Shown here: positions 24,501-32,280 of the stretch, piece by piece
Layout of the letters: the number at the start of each line of letters is the position of its first letter
Numbering within the stretch: position 1 is the stretch's first letter
Origin: Watersipora subatra
Lineage: Eukaryota; Bryozoa; Gymnolaemata; Cheilostomatida; Watersiporidae
Direction of reading: 5' to 3'
NCBI RefSeq assembly: GCF_963576615.1
Contig: NC_088714.1
Span: forward strand, 40,400,572 to 40,464,571
DNA: 64,000 nt
The notes under the pieces: generated by a model
Told to the model about the DNA's origin: nothing
What the model saw: only the letters and a program-made list of their open reading frames with translations
The model's database searches: none
Program-made: the position numbers and the translations under genes

Positions 24501-25821
24501 ATATCTTTAAAGTTTTATAGTCTCTACCAGTTATATTAAAATATTATTGAAAAACCCAGCAACACGCTGTTAAATCCTTTACTTTGCTTGGAATTTTTAA
24601 GGCAAATCTATTGAGCAGTAAAATTTAAAAATGAGTGATAGTATAGCTTCAACATAAATCATGAACTAAATACATTTTCAGATGTGTAGTAGTGTTGGCT
24701 CGATAAATCTCTTATTCAGAGCATTAACTAATGTTATATTGCATACTAAATATTTCGCTTTACTTAAAACTGTCTCAAATATGTTACCATGTGATCTTGG
24801 TAAAATATTTTACTTGTTACACAATATATTATTATTATTTACTGTTATAGCTATGGAACCCTTCCAGCTACATAAGTTATCTCCAACTCCCACATCACTA
24901 ACTTTCATGTCTGAACGCAGCACTAGTAGCTGCTGTTACTCAGCTGCTTATAAGGGAAGCAATGAACTATATTTAGGATGCAATGATGGTATCAGAGTTC
25001 TGAATAACGAGTCTACAGAGATTATTAACTCTTCAATCACTTTTAGTGTTACATCTGCTCAGGTCTGTAATAACAACACTTATGTCTTGGGTTACCATGG
25101 TAATGAGACAACAGTTTACCAGTGTCTGTCTGATATGAGCCAGAGAGAGAAGTTGTTTTCTTTCAACTATTTAGGTAATACTGCTCCTCTCATTGCTGTT
25201 AGTAAAGACTACATTGTTGCCTCTGAACTAGTTAAAAAGAAGTTAGTACTCTACAACTTCTCAACAAGGAGTATAACACTTCTCACTCCTACTGTGCCAC
25301 CATCTGATATGCACTTTCTACCTGATGGACAGCTACTAGTAATGAGCATACTGAGAGCTACTCTTATTAGATGTAGAATAGAGAATGACCAGCTGACCAC
25401 CATCTGGACTTGTGGAGGACTGAAGCAGGCCCGTAGAGCTATTTCAGATGTTGATGGGTTTATTTATGTCACTACCCATAAAAGAAAAGTCATTTACATA
25501 ATCTCTCCTCAAGGTTAGCTACTTATAGAATATACAAATTACATACAGTGTCTATATACTAGTACACATCATTGGTAGACCATTAGGTAGACCATAGGTC
25601 TCTTACATGTATAACTTACTATAACTCTAAGGTCATACAGTTCTAATCCTGTCTACACCATATTATTATCAGCTGAGTATCTGTTTACAGGTGAGAGACT
25701 GAAGGAGATTAGCAAGGATAATCTACCAGGTAATTCAGGGCAATTAAGTATTAGAAGAGATGAGCTGGCAGTACCTACATGGGAAGGCAACTCCGTGTGC
25801 CTGTTCAAGATTAACCATTGA
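1074..25821 (+). CDS. TRIM-like protein (RING, two B-boxes, coiled coil, C-terminal NHL-like propeller), nine coding exons
   Basis: Model: exons 1074-1237, 3976-4144, 4444-4624, 5175-5270, 12468-12590, 17712-17914, 19758-20031, 24851-25513 and 25691-25821 (TGA). All introns are GT-AG, every junction phase agrees, and the product is about 667 residues. RING ligands are C12, C15, C30, H32, C35, C38, C51 and C54. B-box 1 spans about 84-109 and B-box 2 about 141-170. A Ser/Pro-rich linker (204-244), charged helices typical of a coiled coil (245-400) and a beta-propeller-like region of about 260 residues follow, with NHL-like strands such as DGFIYVTT and [13 protein letters not shown] proteins of this layout are usually cytoplasmic RING E3 ubiquitin ligases that bind substrate or RNA through the propeller; that role is inferred. 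The start ATG sits in a good AAGATGG context. An ATTAAA at 26106 may be the polyadenylation signal. Introns are packed with transposons. Vertebrate orthology (TRIM2/3/56/71 type) cannot be settled. Confidence 0.85.
1562..3360 (+). mobile_element. Ty3/Gypsy fossil (Gag end and protease region), intron 1
   Basis: This block is richer in G+C than the surrounding intron. Around 2465-2560 the + strand reads [13 protein letters not shown] and FLVAHLCS, which resembles the segment after the active site of Gypsy proteases (pattern VSDI..DAILGMDFL..H.C). [12 protein letters not shown] near 2660 resembles the next conserved strand. A Q/E/R-rich open stretch at 1986-2300 could be the end of Gag. Stops are frequent, so this is dead. 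No LTRs were found. Confidence 0.45.
3457..3623 (+). repeat. GA/GGGA homopurine microsatellite
   Basis: About 165 bp of almost uninterrupted purines: GGAA/GGGA units, then (GA)n, then GGGA/GA mixtures. The E/R/G-rich and L/S/P-rich open frames over it are low-complexity artefacts. Confidence 0.95.
3976..4144 (+). CDS. TRIM-like exon 2 (B-box 1)
   Basis: Starts after TTTAG at 3975 and ends before GTAGGT at 4145. It enters in phase 2 and leaves in phase 0. It carries a cysteine-rich B-box-type zinc site (FCDCHNC, CCYCIEC, MCDTH) after an acidic spacer of about 27 residues from the RING. Confidence 0.8.
4444..4624 (+). CDS. TRIM-like exon 3 (B-box 2)
   Basis: Acceptor TTTAG at 4443, donor GTAGAC at 4625, leaving in phase 1. 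The B-box 2 core is CQQH, then CDKC, then CIRC. The last zinc-ligand histidine of the usual B-box is not in the spliced product. It would appear if translation ran into the intron, which reads GRHSLQ. The donor at 4625 is the only one that keeps the next exon open, but the missing histidine leaves the exon end slightly uncertain. Confidence 0.75.
4625..5174. other. TRIM intron 3
   Basis: AT-rich intron sequence without coding signal or a recognised repeat. The first 70 bases continue the open frame of exon 3 (GRHSLQ...) to a TGA at 4695. Confidence 0.6.
5175..5270 (+). CDS. TRIM-like exon 4 (start of helical region)
   Basis: 96-bp symmetrical exon (phase 1 to 1) between TTTTTAG and GTAATT. 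It encodes a strongly charged helical stretch beginning [12 protein letters not shown]. The last base of exon 3 plus AA gives Glu. Confidence 0.7.
5271..5775. other. TRIM intron 4, left part before the Gypsy insertion
   Basis: AT-rich; nothing recognised. It ends in CTAT (5772-5775), the left target-site duplicate of the Gypsy element. Confidence 0.6.
5776..6133 (-). repeat. 3' LTR of the minus-strand Gypsy element
   Basis: Matches 12072-12444 over its length with scattered substitutions and small indels. It contains an unusual run of GGCT/CAGCT-rich motifs (GGCTTGGCTCTACTCAGCTC). Confidence 0.9.
6580..8123 (-). pseudogene. Decayed Gypsy RNase H, integrase and GPY/F-like region
   Basis: At 8123-7848 the minus strand shows an RNase H end (HFRPYLYG, then [21 protein letters not shown]) joined to integrase zinc-binding remains ([15 protein letters not shown]). 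Around 7160-6960 it reads [23 protein letters not shown] and RLKPYHACP, which match the C-terminal chromodomain-like/GPY region of Gypsy integrases. Frameshifts recur every few hundred bases. Confidence 0.6.
8361..9440 (-). pseudogene. Decayed Gypsy reverse transcriptase region
   Basis: 8552-8361 reads [20 protein letters not shown] followed by YYRQYIPEF, the RT connection segment. 9247-9044 contains the RT start ([18 protein letters not shown]). The catalytic YLDD-type region lies between, around 8700, where VIVIAPDF is recognisable but frames are broken. Confidence 0.6.
9513..11021 (-). pseudogene. Decayed Gypsy Gag and protease region
   Basis: 11021-10653 is an open stretch of 122 codons resembling Gag ([20 protein letters not shown], then [14 protein letters not shown]). 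9710-9513 ([25 protein letters not shown]) looks like the segment after the protease. No clean CCHC knuckle or D-T/S-G protease motif was confirmed. Confidence 0.5.
11350..11935 (-). repeat. Leader tandem repeats inside the Gypsy element
   Basis: A unit of roughly 145 bp is repeated about four times. It is recognised by TTCAGTAGGTTTCTGCTC (near 11355, 11492, 11640, 11791) and by CCAGTAGGAGCAGTRCTG in the second half. It lies between the 5' LTR and gag, in the untranslated leader. The unit contains complementary GCTCCTAG/CTAGGAGC-type arms. Confidence 0.75.
12072..12444 (-). repeat. 5' LTR of the minus-strand Gypsy element
   Basis: Partner of 5776-6133. Its outer edge (12444, ACAACA on +) is followed by the CTAT duplicate and, 23 bp later, by TRIM exon 5. 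Confidence 0.9.
12468..12590 (+). CDS. TRIM-like exon 5 (Ser/Pro-rich linker)
   Basis: 123-bp symmetrical exon (phase 1 to 1) after ATTATTACAG, with a weak donor GTTTTTG at 12591. It encodes a flexible S/P/N-rich linker (contains [18 protein letters not shown]). Because it is symmetrical, skipping it would keep the frame. The left edge lies only 23 bp from a Gypsy insertion, so use of this exon may be impaired. Confidence 0.6.
12591..13668. other. TRIM intron 5, first part
   Basis: AT-rich. The frame of exon 5 stays open for another 150 bases but looks noncoding. No repeat was recognised. Confidence 0.5.
15206..15490 (-). pseudogene. Integrase core fragment (Gypsy type)
   Basis: The minus strand keeps an open frame of about 73 codons with [17 protein letters not shown] and a P-x2-QQSN end, the usual end of the integrase catalytic domain (PYHPQSNG). 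The first active-site aspartate region (DLMGPLP) is upstream behind a stop. The middle, expected D-N-G, is replaced. Confidence 0.5.
16317..16410 (+). repeat. 17-bp tandem repeat
   Basis: Five copies of TGAACGCCACCTTTATT with few changes. Confidence 0.9.
16642..16792 (+). repeat. Direct repeat, copy 1 (pair with 17431-17581)
   Basis: About 150 bp shared with 17431-17581, 789 bp apart: AACATTGAC.., ACAACTAATAATAAACCAA, GTGTTCATTC, CACCCATTACTTTGTCTAGA, TAATCTAGG. Possibly terminal repeats of a short nonautonomous element. Confidence 0.75.
17431..17581 (+). repeat. Direct repeat, copy 2
   Basis: Partner of 16642-16792. The spacer of about 640 bp has no coding signal I trust. The acceptor of TRIM exon 6 lies 130 bp downstream. 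Confidence 0.75.
17712..17914 (+). CDS. TRIM-like exon 6 (coiled coil, first part)
   Basis: Acceptor TTTACAG, donor GTAGTT at 17915; phase 1 to 0. The translation is helical and heptad-like ([16 protein letters not shown], then [12 protein letters not shown]), consistent with the RBCC coiled coil. Confidence 0.75.
18442..18767 (+). repeat. Three dispersed copies of a 40-bp motif
   Basis: Consensus CATTGTTCAATTGCYGAAGG followed by YTTCTKTAATTA. Copies begin at 18442, 18622 (exactly 180 bp later) and about 18728. Confidence 0.7.
19394..19450. repeat. Long imperfect inverted repeat (hairpin)
   Basis: The 18-base arms 19394-19411 and 19433-19450 pair with a single mismatch. Inside them GTAGGC (19415-19420) pairs with GCCTAC (19424-19429) across a GAA loop, and 3-base bulges TTT/CAC separate the two stems. 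Confidence 0.85.
19758..20031 (+). CDS. TRIM-like exon 7 (coiled coil, second part)
   Basis: Acceptor GTTTCAG, consensus donor GTGAGT at 20032; phase 0 to 1. It encodes about 91 residues rich in E, K, R and Q ([20 protein letters not shown]), a clear coiled coil that ends in a short linker (TRTPAFIQT) before the propeller. Confidence 0.8.
20872..21605 (+). pseudogene. P2X7-type intracellular (ballast) cysteine domain protein, decayed
   Basis: From ATG 20872 the sequence encodes a basic/Ser-Thr-rich lead, then [16 protein letters not shown], which matches the C-x-C-G-x-C...P-T...E start of the P2X7 intracellular domain family. The expected CC follows only after a frame change (near 21190). 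Further on, [20 protein letters not shown] and, one frame over from about 21420, [20 protein letters not shown] and YVGF match the rest of the domain in order. An acidic tail ends at TAA 21603. At least two frame changes argue for a pseudogene, unless unseen splicing repairs them. No transmembrane segments are present, so this is not a P2X channel. It lies inside TRIM intron 7 on the same strand. Confidence 0.6.
22109..22726 (-). pseudogene. Two-exon fragment of a transposase-like protein (TGALE..HS..L.YAPKR family)
   Basis: Minus-strand exon 22726-22630 (acceptor TTTTAG, donor GTGAGT) encodes [20 protein letters not shown] and ends SHEPID. Exon 22325-22109 (acceptor TTTACAG) continues in phase with [34 protein letters not shown] and a TAG. 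This resembles a widespread invertebrate/fish protein family, often linked with THAP-type transposons, with the pattern HTG.LE..HS.LLKY.PKR..F. The stop after DILQELN truncates it compared with what I remember of the family. Convergent to the P2X7-type fragment at 20872-21605. Confidence 0.5.
23281..23502 (-). pseudogene. THAP-like zinc finger fragment (second half)
   Basis: The minus strand reads [27 protein letters not shown] and [20 protein letters not shown] is the C-x2-H pair of a THAP domain, W is at the expected spacing, and EVP resembles the AVP box. A TGA (23310-23308) stops this frame, but a neighbouring frame stays open to a consensus donor GTAAGT (from 23280), suggesting a frameshift. 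It probably belongs with the fragment at 22109-22726. Confidence 0.4.
23503..24850. other. TRIM intron 7, last part
   Basis: AT-rich, no coding signal or repeat recognised. Confidence 0.5.
24851..25513 (+). CDS. TRIM-like exon 8 (C-terminal propeller)
   Basis: Acceptor GTTATAG at 24850, donor GTTAGC at 25514; phase 1 to 1. The 663 bp encode repeated beta-strand blades ([49 protein letters not shown]). The open frame extends upstream to an ATG at 24682, but that part is intron-like and starts before a good acceptor. Confidence 0.8.
25691..25821 (+). CDS. TRIM-like exon 9 (terminal)
   Basis: Acceptor CTGTTTACAG at 25690. It completes the blade begun at the end of exon 8 (SPQG joined to ERLKEIS) and ends in VCLFKINH and TGA. 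The join GGT matches phase 1 exactly. Confidence 0.8.
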
Positions 25822-26860
25822 TAACTGATCACAACGCTGGGAGGTTATAACAGGACTTTATTATTATATTATAATAATAGAGTCCTTGGAGGTTATATTA
25901 GGACTGTATTATTATATTGACCAAATGATATTAATATGAGTGATGAGTATAAAGTGTGAATAATCAAGTTTATGTTGTTTATTAATTTATTACTGATATG
26001 GTAGAATGCCATCAAGTTGGTTTATTATTTTATTATTAGGATAATCATATCCTATTGCACTGGTGATTTGTTAGTTTCATCTATTATGTGATAAACACCT
26101 GAATAATTAAACCATACTTGTATTACCTTTGCTAAAATTCTTGTGATTCATATAAGAGCAATACATTCTACTCCGGTATTGATAACTGAGAGAGCTTTGC
26201 ATCACAAAACCTAAAATACAAACACTGACATGTTACTGATGTCTAAAGAGTTGAGACCTCCGTAAACATTGGTCAGTGATAAAGACTGACGCATTGATCT
26301 TTGACTAGTTTTGTCCACATTTTCATACAAAGTGGAAATTTTTCTCATTTTTCACAATTTTATAGTACATGTATACATTATACATTTCATTTATTATATT
26401 CAAATATATATCTTATTTTTAGAACGTATTTTGAAAACATTTGATACAATTCTGTCGTGCATTTTTCATGAAATCATGCTGTTATATTAGCTGTAATAAT
26501 AGCCTTAATAATAAGGAATATATAATAATGGTTTATAACATTATAGCACAGGGTTTAGACTTCTGTGGCAAGGTACCAATTACATGATTTTTTAATTTAC
26601 TAAAAAGAAAATAAATTCAGCTAAAAGGATCATAGAACTTTAGCCAGTTTCACAGATGATAGTTGATAGTTATTAGCAATAGTCAAGGAATGTATCCAAT
26701 ACAAAATATTAATATGAAAGCATTCTGTGAAAGTAAAATGAAGGTGTATGTCAGAAAAAAATGTTTTGTAAATGGCCATCACATTCAGTAAATTCTGTCG
26801 GTCACAGAATGACTGACTGAGATATCTAAAGCTACTTCTTCACTGTTCTGTTTTTGTCTA
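25822..26860. other. 3' flank of the TRIM-like gene
   Basis: AT-rich. Holds a short near-repeat (TTGGAGGTTATATTAGGACT and a variant at 25838-25908) and the candidate polyadenylation signal ATTAAA at 26106-26111. Nothing else recognised. Confidence 0.5.
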
Positions 26861-27132
26861 CAGTAATACTTCAACTTACGAGTGCCCCAACGTACAAGAA
26901 ACTTGAGATACGAGCATTTAAGCAAGTTGTAGCACTAACATACAAGCCATGTTTGAGATACGAGCACGTGAGTCAGTTGCCAAGTATGATGGAGGTGTTT
27001 TATGAGAACAGCATCACTCTGTATTTTTCAACTGCTCAGGTTATACTTTTGTGCCATGGCTTTTGTGCTAAAAGTACTGTGCGTAGATGGAAAGTTTGCC
27101 AGTAAAATAAAAGATCATGCAAAAAAAAGCGT

Positions 27133-27414
27133 ATGATAACAATTGATATTAAACGGAAAATTATTGAAAAATATGCGAAATGTGTATGCGTGATTGAGCT
27201 AGCTCAGCAATATGACAGAAATACATCCACAATTATCAAACAGAAGGATTATATTCAGGGCATTTAGTTTTCAAAAGGACTAACAATAGTTTCTAAACGG
27301 CGCAGCGATCTTCATGACCGCTGATGGAGAGACTGCTCAGGCTTTGAATAAAAGACAAACAATTGGCCAGTGACAGTGTAACTGAAACGATGGTACGTGA
27401 AAAGGCCGGTGCTA
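27133..27414 (+). pseudogene. Tigger transposase, N-terminal DNA-binding part
   Basis: Starting at ATG 27133 it reads KRKIIEKYAKC and VIELAQQYDRNTSTIIKQK, then GLTIVSKRRS, then, in another frame, DSVTETMVREKAGAIY. These are the successive helices of the CENP-B-type N terminus of Tigger transposases. TAG at 27265 and further stops break it. The last codons run into the Gypsy insertion. Confidence 0.7.
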
Positions 27415-27419
27415 TCTAT

Positions 27420-27654
27420 TGTAATATCCTAGACATTGGAATTGTCTTCCCTATTGCTGGGTTTTGTAAACAAATTAATTGTCATAGATATGAGAGGATA
27501 CAAGCCTCGTTTTGAATTGAAAGTCAGTACATTAGGCTGTCTTATTATGTAAGCTTTCTTTTGAATTGCCGCTGCAGAGCGGTACAGTTGTGTATTTATA
27601 ATCTGATTATTGTGTGAATACATCTGACACTTATATAATTGCGACGATGTTATA
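27420..27654 (+). repeat. 5' LTR of the RT-less Gypsy element
   Basis: Begins TGTAATATCC, ends GATGTTATA. Same length as the 3' copy. Confidence 0.92.
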
Positions 27655-27780
27655 ATGGCGACGAGGATGGGATCCAGACTGTTTGTGGCAACCATCTCAC
27701 TCTAAAAGCTAAGTAGATTAGTCTTTATCTTTAGGGTATTTTCTTTTCTTCCTTCATTGCTAATTAACTTTGGGTTCAGA

Positions 27781-28095
27781 ATGGATAGCAAAGGGCCAGG
27801 CAATTTCTTTCCAGACGGCGATGCTTTAATAGTTTCCCCGAATTGGAGATCGTGGGTTGAAAAATTTGAGGTCTTTTCTGACTCGAAAGGAATTTTTAAT
27901 TCGAATGGGGAAGGGAACGTCAACATGAGGGCTCAGAAAAAGGCGCTCTTGTTGTACCATGCTGGGGCCAGGGTTAGGGAAATTCATGAAACGTTGGCAG
28001 CTACTGATAGAGACAATTACAACGGGTTTAGGCGGCTTTTAGATGAATATTTTACGGTTGCTCCTAACGAGACTTTTCAGTGTCGTGTTTTGTAA
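27781..28095 (+). pseudogene. Gag (first part) of the RT-less Gypsy element
   Basis: ATG 27781 opens 104 codons (WRSWVEKFEVFSDSKGI, LLLYHAGARVREIHETL, FRRLLDEYF, FQCRVL), the usual Gypsy Gag matrix/capsid start. It stops at TAA 28093, where a frameshift is likely because related sequence continues to the zinc knuckle. Confidence 0.65.
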
Positions 28096-28367
28096 GATGG
28101 TGCAAATGGAAAATGAGACAGTTAGCCAATACTGTGTGCGATAAAGGAAGGTGGGTGGTAATGGATGCAATTACCACAATGTGAATGATCAAATTAGGGA
28201 TCAAATCATGGAATATTGTATATTGGATGTGCTAAGAAAGCGCTTGATGGAAGAAGGAACGCTTTAATTCTTGAACGCACACTGGTTTTGGCTAGTACAC
28301 ACGAGTCAGTAGAAAGTAGATTTCGGGAGACCAGGAGACCGGGAGACCGCGGAGTAGCAGACCGCTG

Positions 28368-29465
28368 TTGAACAGGGTTAGTGATAATAGGCCAGTCCCC
28401 AATAGGAGTAGTAATGGTTTTTGTGGCAGTAGGACAGGCCTAGATAGGGGTAGTAGAGTTGCTAACAAATTTCGAGGTAAAGCCCGATGCAATGGATGTG
28501 GTAGGAAAAATTCACATGCCGTGTGTCCGGCCAAGGGCAGACAATGTTTCAAGTGCCAAGAATACAATCATTTTATATCTGTGTGTATGGGTAAGCATGT
28601 AAATTATTTAGAACAGAGCGATGAGGATTTTATCGATAGGCCTGATGCTGGTAATGTTAGTGAGAACCGTGATAGATTAGCTTTCACATTCAATTCTGTC
28701 AACAAAGTAGGACTTCACCCAGCTGTGGTGCAAGTGGGAGGTGTAGATGTGAAATTTATTTTGGATTCAGGGGCGGATTGCAATGTCATAGATAAACCTA
28801 CGTGGGAAATGCTTAAAAAGGGTGGTATTGTAGTTGAAAAGTCAGAGCGCTCTGGCTCGAAAACTTATTCATATACATCACCGAAACCGCTGTCATCGAT
28901 AGGGCAGTTTTGGGCAGAGGTACATTGTTCTGGGAATGGTAAGATGGCCAAAAATACCAAGTTTTTGGAGATTGACAGCATGATCGAGGCTCTATTGGGG
29001 ATAGAAACATGTACGGAGTTGGGGCTGATCAATATTTTTACAAATCTTGTCGTTGAGGAGGGGGCGGTCTGGAAAAGTAAATTTCCAAAATTGGTGACAG
29101 GTAAATATGGATCTCCAGTGGAGTCTGTAAAAGACACTGAGCTTTTTGTTAGGCAGGTAGTTGTGGACGATTTGTTAGGTTTTGAGGCAATAACGGCTAA
29201 ACAGGTTGAGAGAATATCTGACAGAGATGGGGAATTGTGTTATGTAAGGCATGCAATAGCTGAAAGTTCATTTGACAATGCACAAAAAGACATAGCAAAA
29301 CAATTTAGACCCGTTATTGATGAGTTGTGTGTTATTGATCAAATAGTGTTGAGGGAAAACAGGATAGTTGTACCGGTGGAGTTGAGACATAAAATAATTA
29401 AGCTGGGACACGAAGGACATCTTGGTATTGTGGGTGCTAAGCGTAACTTGAGAACGAGGGTCTAG
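28368..29465 (+). pseudogene. Zinc knuckle, protease and integrase start, with RT/RNase H deleted
   Basis: An open frame of 365 codons. A CCHC knuckle (CFKCQEYNHFISVC) is followed by the aspartic protease active site (FILDSGADCNVID) and the protease end (IEALLGIETCTELGL). Then, with no RT, comes a segment (DTELFVRQVV) of the type that follows RNase H, and the integrase zinc-binding histidines (LGHEGHLGIVGAKRNL). The join lies near 29110-29130. The frame ends in TAG where a tryptophan precedes WPGID in the family. Confidence 0.75.
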
Positions 29466-29948
29466 TGGCCGGGTATAGATGCAGAAATAGAATGCTATGT
29501 TAAGCGGTGCAAGGGTTTTTAATTAGTAGGTCAGACGCAGGAAAGAGACCCAGTTAGAGTCACTGAGTTGCCAAATGGGCCCTGGGAAGACCTAGCATGC
29601 GACTTATTAGGTCCACTAGAGAATGTTAGATATATATTTGTCGTGGTAGACTACTATAGCAGGTTTTATGAGTGTGTATTCATGCAGGCCATTGTTAGCG
29701 GCAAAATCATAGAAGCTTTGGTTGAGATTTTTGACAAGCATAGATTGCCATTGAGCTTAAAATCAGATAATGTACCTCAGTTTATTTATCGGGAGTTTGC
29801 TGGATACATGGAAAGTATGGGCATTAGGCATGATTTAGTGACACCGCGATGGCTCGAGTCTAATGGGGAGGTAGAGCGTCAGAATCATTCTTTGATGAAG
29901 AGAGTTAGGATTGCCATAGCTGAAGGCAGGAGCAAGGCAGGGGAGTGA
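29466..29948 (+). pseudogene. Integrase catalytic domain (Gypsy)
   Basis: Reads WPGIDAEIECYVKRC (zinc-binding end), a TAA where CQLV is expected, then ACDLLGPL, SDNVPQF and SNGEVERQN, which carry the D, D and E of the catalytic triad. The middle motif is SDNVPQF instead of the usual TDNGPQF. TGA at 29946 interrupts the continuation (RKYLLAYRNTPHW). Confidence 0.75.
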
Positions 29949-30621
29949 AGGAAATACCTGTTGGCTTACAGAAACACTCCACATTGGATCACTGGTAAAT
30001 CTCCGTCAGAAATGCTATTTGGGCAAAAATTACGGGTAAAGGTCCCTCAGGTGCAAAATATCTTTGGGGAGTCAGAGGAACGAGATCGTGATGCAGAAGT
30101 AAAAAGTCAGATGGTTGTCAAACGTAATCAGAACAAGTTGGGGCATGACTGAGGTGGGTGATTTAGTGCTGTTGAAAAGGGATACTCAGTCAAAATGCCA
30201 GACACCATTCCATCATGATCCATATAAAGTGCGAGAAGTATGCGGTCTCATGTTGACGTTAGAGTCAGTAGATCGCAAAATAGTGAAACGAAATGTAACG
30301 CATGTTAGACGTTTTCACTCCCCGGAAACTAATTTATCTGTTGTAGATGAAGCTGGAAATAATGGAGGAACCACCCTACCACCAGCCCAAAATTACGACT
30401 ATGACCGCCGACCAACAAGACCACAGACTGACACTGCTTGTTGGGATTCAGTACGAGAGAAGCCAGACACACCAGTTCGATCGGATACGCCTGCAAAAGA
30501 ACTACCCGCTAGTCTAATCACCCCGATGAGTGAACGAGACAGTGCGCTTGAGAGTGAATCCTCAACAAGGCCGATAAGAGACAGAAGACCACCGGCATAT
30601 CTAAGCGAATACATAACATGA
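29949..30621 (+). pseudogene. Integrase C-terminal (GPY/F-like) region of the Gypsy element
   Basis: Contains LLAYRNTPHWITGKSPSEML, then in another frame DLVLLKRD, HDPYKVREV and IVKRNVTHVRRF, the usual integrase C-terminal beta-barrel pattern, ending in a proline-rich tail (RDRRPPAYLSEYIT). One frameshift lies near 30115-30150. Confidence 0.7.
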
Positions 30622-30947
30622 ACTAAGCCGTCAACGCATACATTAGCTATAAAGGGAGAAAACCTTAGCCTGAGTCACTCGAGATAACGGTACAGACATC
30701 CGGAGTGCTTGTAAGGGAAAGCACACCCACCCTATTATGGGACATGCCTGGAACAGAGATTTCCCAGCTGCGGCTGGGTTTATTATGCTGCCAGGGTTCA
30801 ATTTACGGTGTTCGCAACAGGCGTTTAGACTAATGTAAATGGCTAAAATGTAATAATGTCATAATAACTATATATATATATGTATTTGTGGGTTTGATAA
30901 TATTTCTTATTACTGACTGTAGCTAAATCTTATACGTAAACATGAGG

Positions 30948-31182
30948 TGTAATATCCTAGACATTGGAATTGTCTTCCCTATTGCTGGGTTTTGTAAACA
31001 AATTAATTGTCATAGATATGACAGGATACAAGCCTCGTTTTGAATTGAAAGCCAGCACATTAAACTGTCTTATTATGTAAGCTTTCTTCTGAATTTCCGC
31101 TGCTGAGCTGTACAGTTGTGTATTTATAACCTGATTATTATGTGAATACATCTGACACTTATATAATTACGACGATGTTATA
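30948..31182 (+). repeat. 3' LTR of the RT-less Gypsy element
   Basis: Partner of 27420-27654, differing at about 12 positions. Preceded by a weak purine tract (AACATGAGG). Confidence 0.92.
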
Positions 31183-31206
31183 TCTATCAAGACTATAAAA
31201 AATTGG

Positions 31207-31440
31207 TTGGCTAGTGGGCTAGTGGTCGTGCATTGTGACGACACATGTGTTCATTCTAATCGCAACATGTTGAAAGGGCGACAAAGGGAAACATCCTTAG
31301 ATAGGTTTCTCTTGAAACGGCCGGCTGGTTGGGAAAGCAAAACAAAGGGAAAATTAGCAAATCGCGAGAAACATAAAACTATGAACAGCGAAGAAATTTT
31401 GATTACGTTAAAGGTTGACTTGCAACAAAATTCACATTAC
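31207..31440 (+). pseudogene. Tigger transposase, C-terminal tail
   Basis: NMLKGRQRETSLDRFLLKRP matches the TSLD.F..KRP tail motif of Tigger transposases. The open frame then runs into the TTAA element. The DDE core that should precede it is absent. Confidence 0.6.
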
Positions 31441-32280
31441 CGTTATTTGATATGAAAAGGTTCACCATGTCTCACTCTGTTGTGTTGTAGGTGCAAAATA
31501 TGTGGAAATGTGATTACAAGCTCTTAAAGCTCAAAACGAACAGAAAATCGCAGCCACACGAGACCGCCGTAATTTGGATTCTCTTTCCAAAACAACTCAA
31601 ATGGGACGTAGTTGTACCAGATCATTTCTGTTTACCCTTTCGTGCAACCTCATTCATCAAAATATTTTCACAAATATACATGTACTTCAAGCATTCAATA
31701 AAACTATGTCTATTGTTCTTACGCGTATGTTTTATCGTCATTGTAATGCTGTCACTTTTAGCACTGATATCTTATAACTTACCGTGAAAAATCGTTAAAC
31801 TTTTTAACCTTAGCTCGAAGGAGTACATGCCATTGTCTGATAATCATGACGAGCCTGTTGGTCACCTGTGATAATCGAAAAGTGCTGCAAAAATTATTTG
31901 CGAAGTATTGGGTCACATGATCAGATTACGATGTGACGATAGAATAATGCCGAAACAAAACTGTAAAGTAGCGAGCATCTATATTTGATACGGGGTCTTC
32001 GGTAAAACCCGAAGTGTTTGTCATAAACTAGTACCACGATAAGTTTAATATTGAGCTTTTTATTGGCCTTTCAATTCACGTGAGAACATACGTGACAAGA
32101 CGATAACCAAATTTTGTGGTTACGTCATCGAAATAAAAAGATTCCAATCTACGGCGGCTTCTAAGAGCTTGTAATCACATTTCCACATATTTGGCACTTA
32201 TAACACAACAGAGTAAGACACAATAAATTTTTTGATACCAAATAACTGTAATGTGAATTTTGTTGCAAGTCAACCTTTAA
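31408..32280. mobile_element. Long-inverted-repeat element with TTAA flanks, copy 1
   Basis: Starts and ends with TTAA. The outer 32 bases of the two ends are perfect reverse complements (TTAAAGGTTGACTTGCAACA...), and the arms remain similar for about 150 bp or more (GTGCAAAATATGTGGAAATG against its complement near 32195). No coding domain. TTAA is the piggyBac-type target, so this may be a piggyBac-related foldback/MITE. Nested in the Tigger element. Confidence 0.85.

Larger units (their letters stand above)
27420..31182 (+). mobile_element. Ty3/Gypsy LTR retrotransposon lacking RT and RNase H
   Basis: 3763 bp with two 235-bp LTRs (27420-27654 and 30948-31182; I count about 12 differences, near 5%). 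The 5-bp target duplication is TCTAT (27415-27419 and 31183-31187). The primer-binding site is TGGCGACGAGGATGGG at 27656. Gag, zinc knuckle, protease, integrase and a GPY/F-like end are present in order. Sequence joining protease to integrase is far too short to hold RT and RNase H. The element sits inside the Tigger transposon. Confidence 0.92.

Noticed and set aside
24682..24850. Upstream extension of TRIM exon 8 from ATG 24682
   Set aside because: AT-rich, hydrophobic and intron-like; a good acceptor at 24850 in the right phase explains the exon better.
31491..31787. 98-codon frame inside the TTAA element
   Set aside because: It includes part of the inverted-repeat arm and is not kept open in the other two copies.
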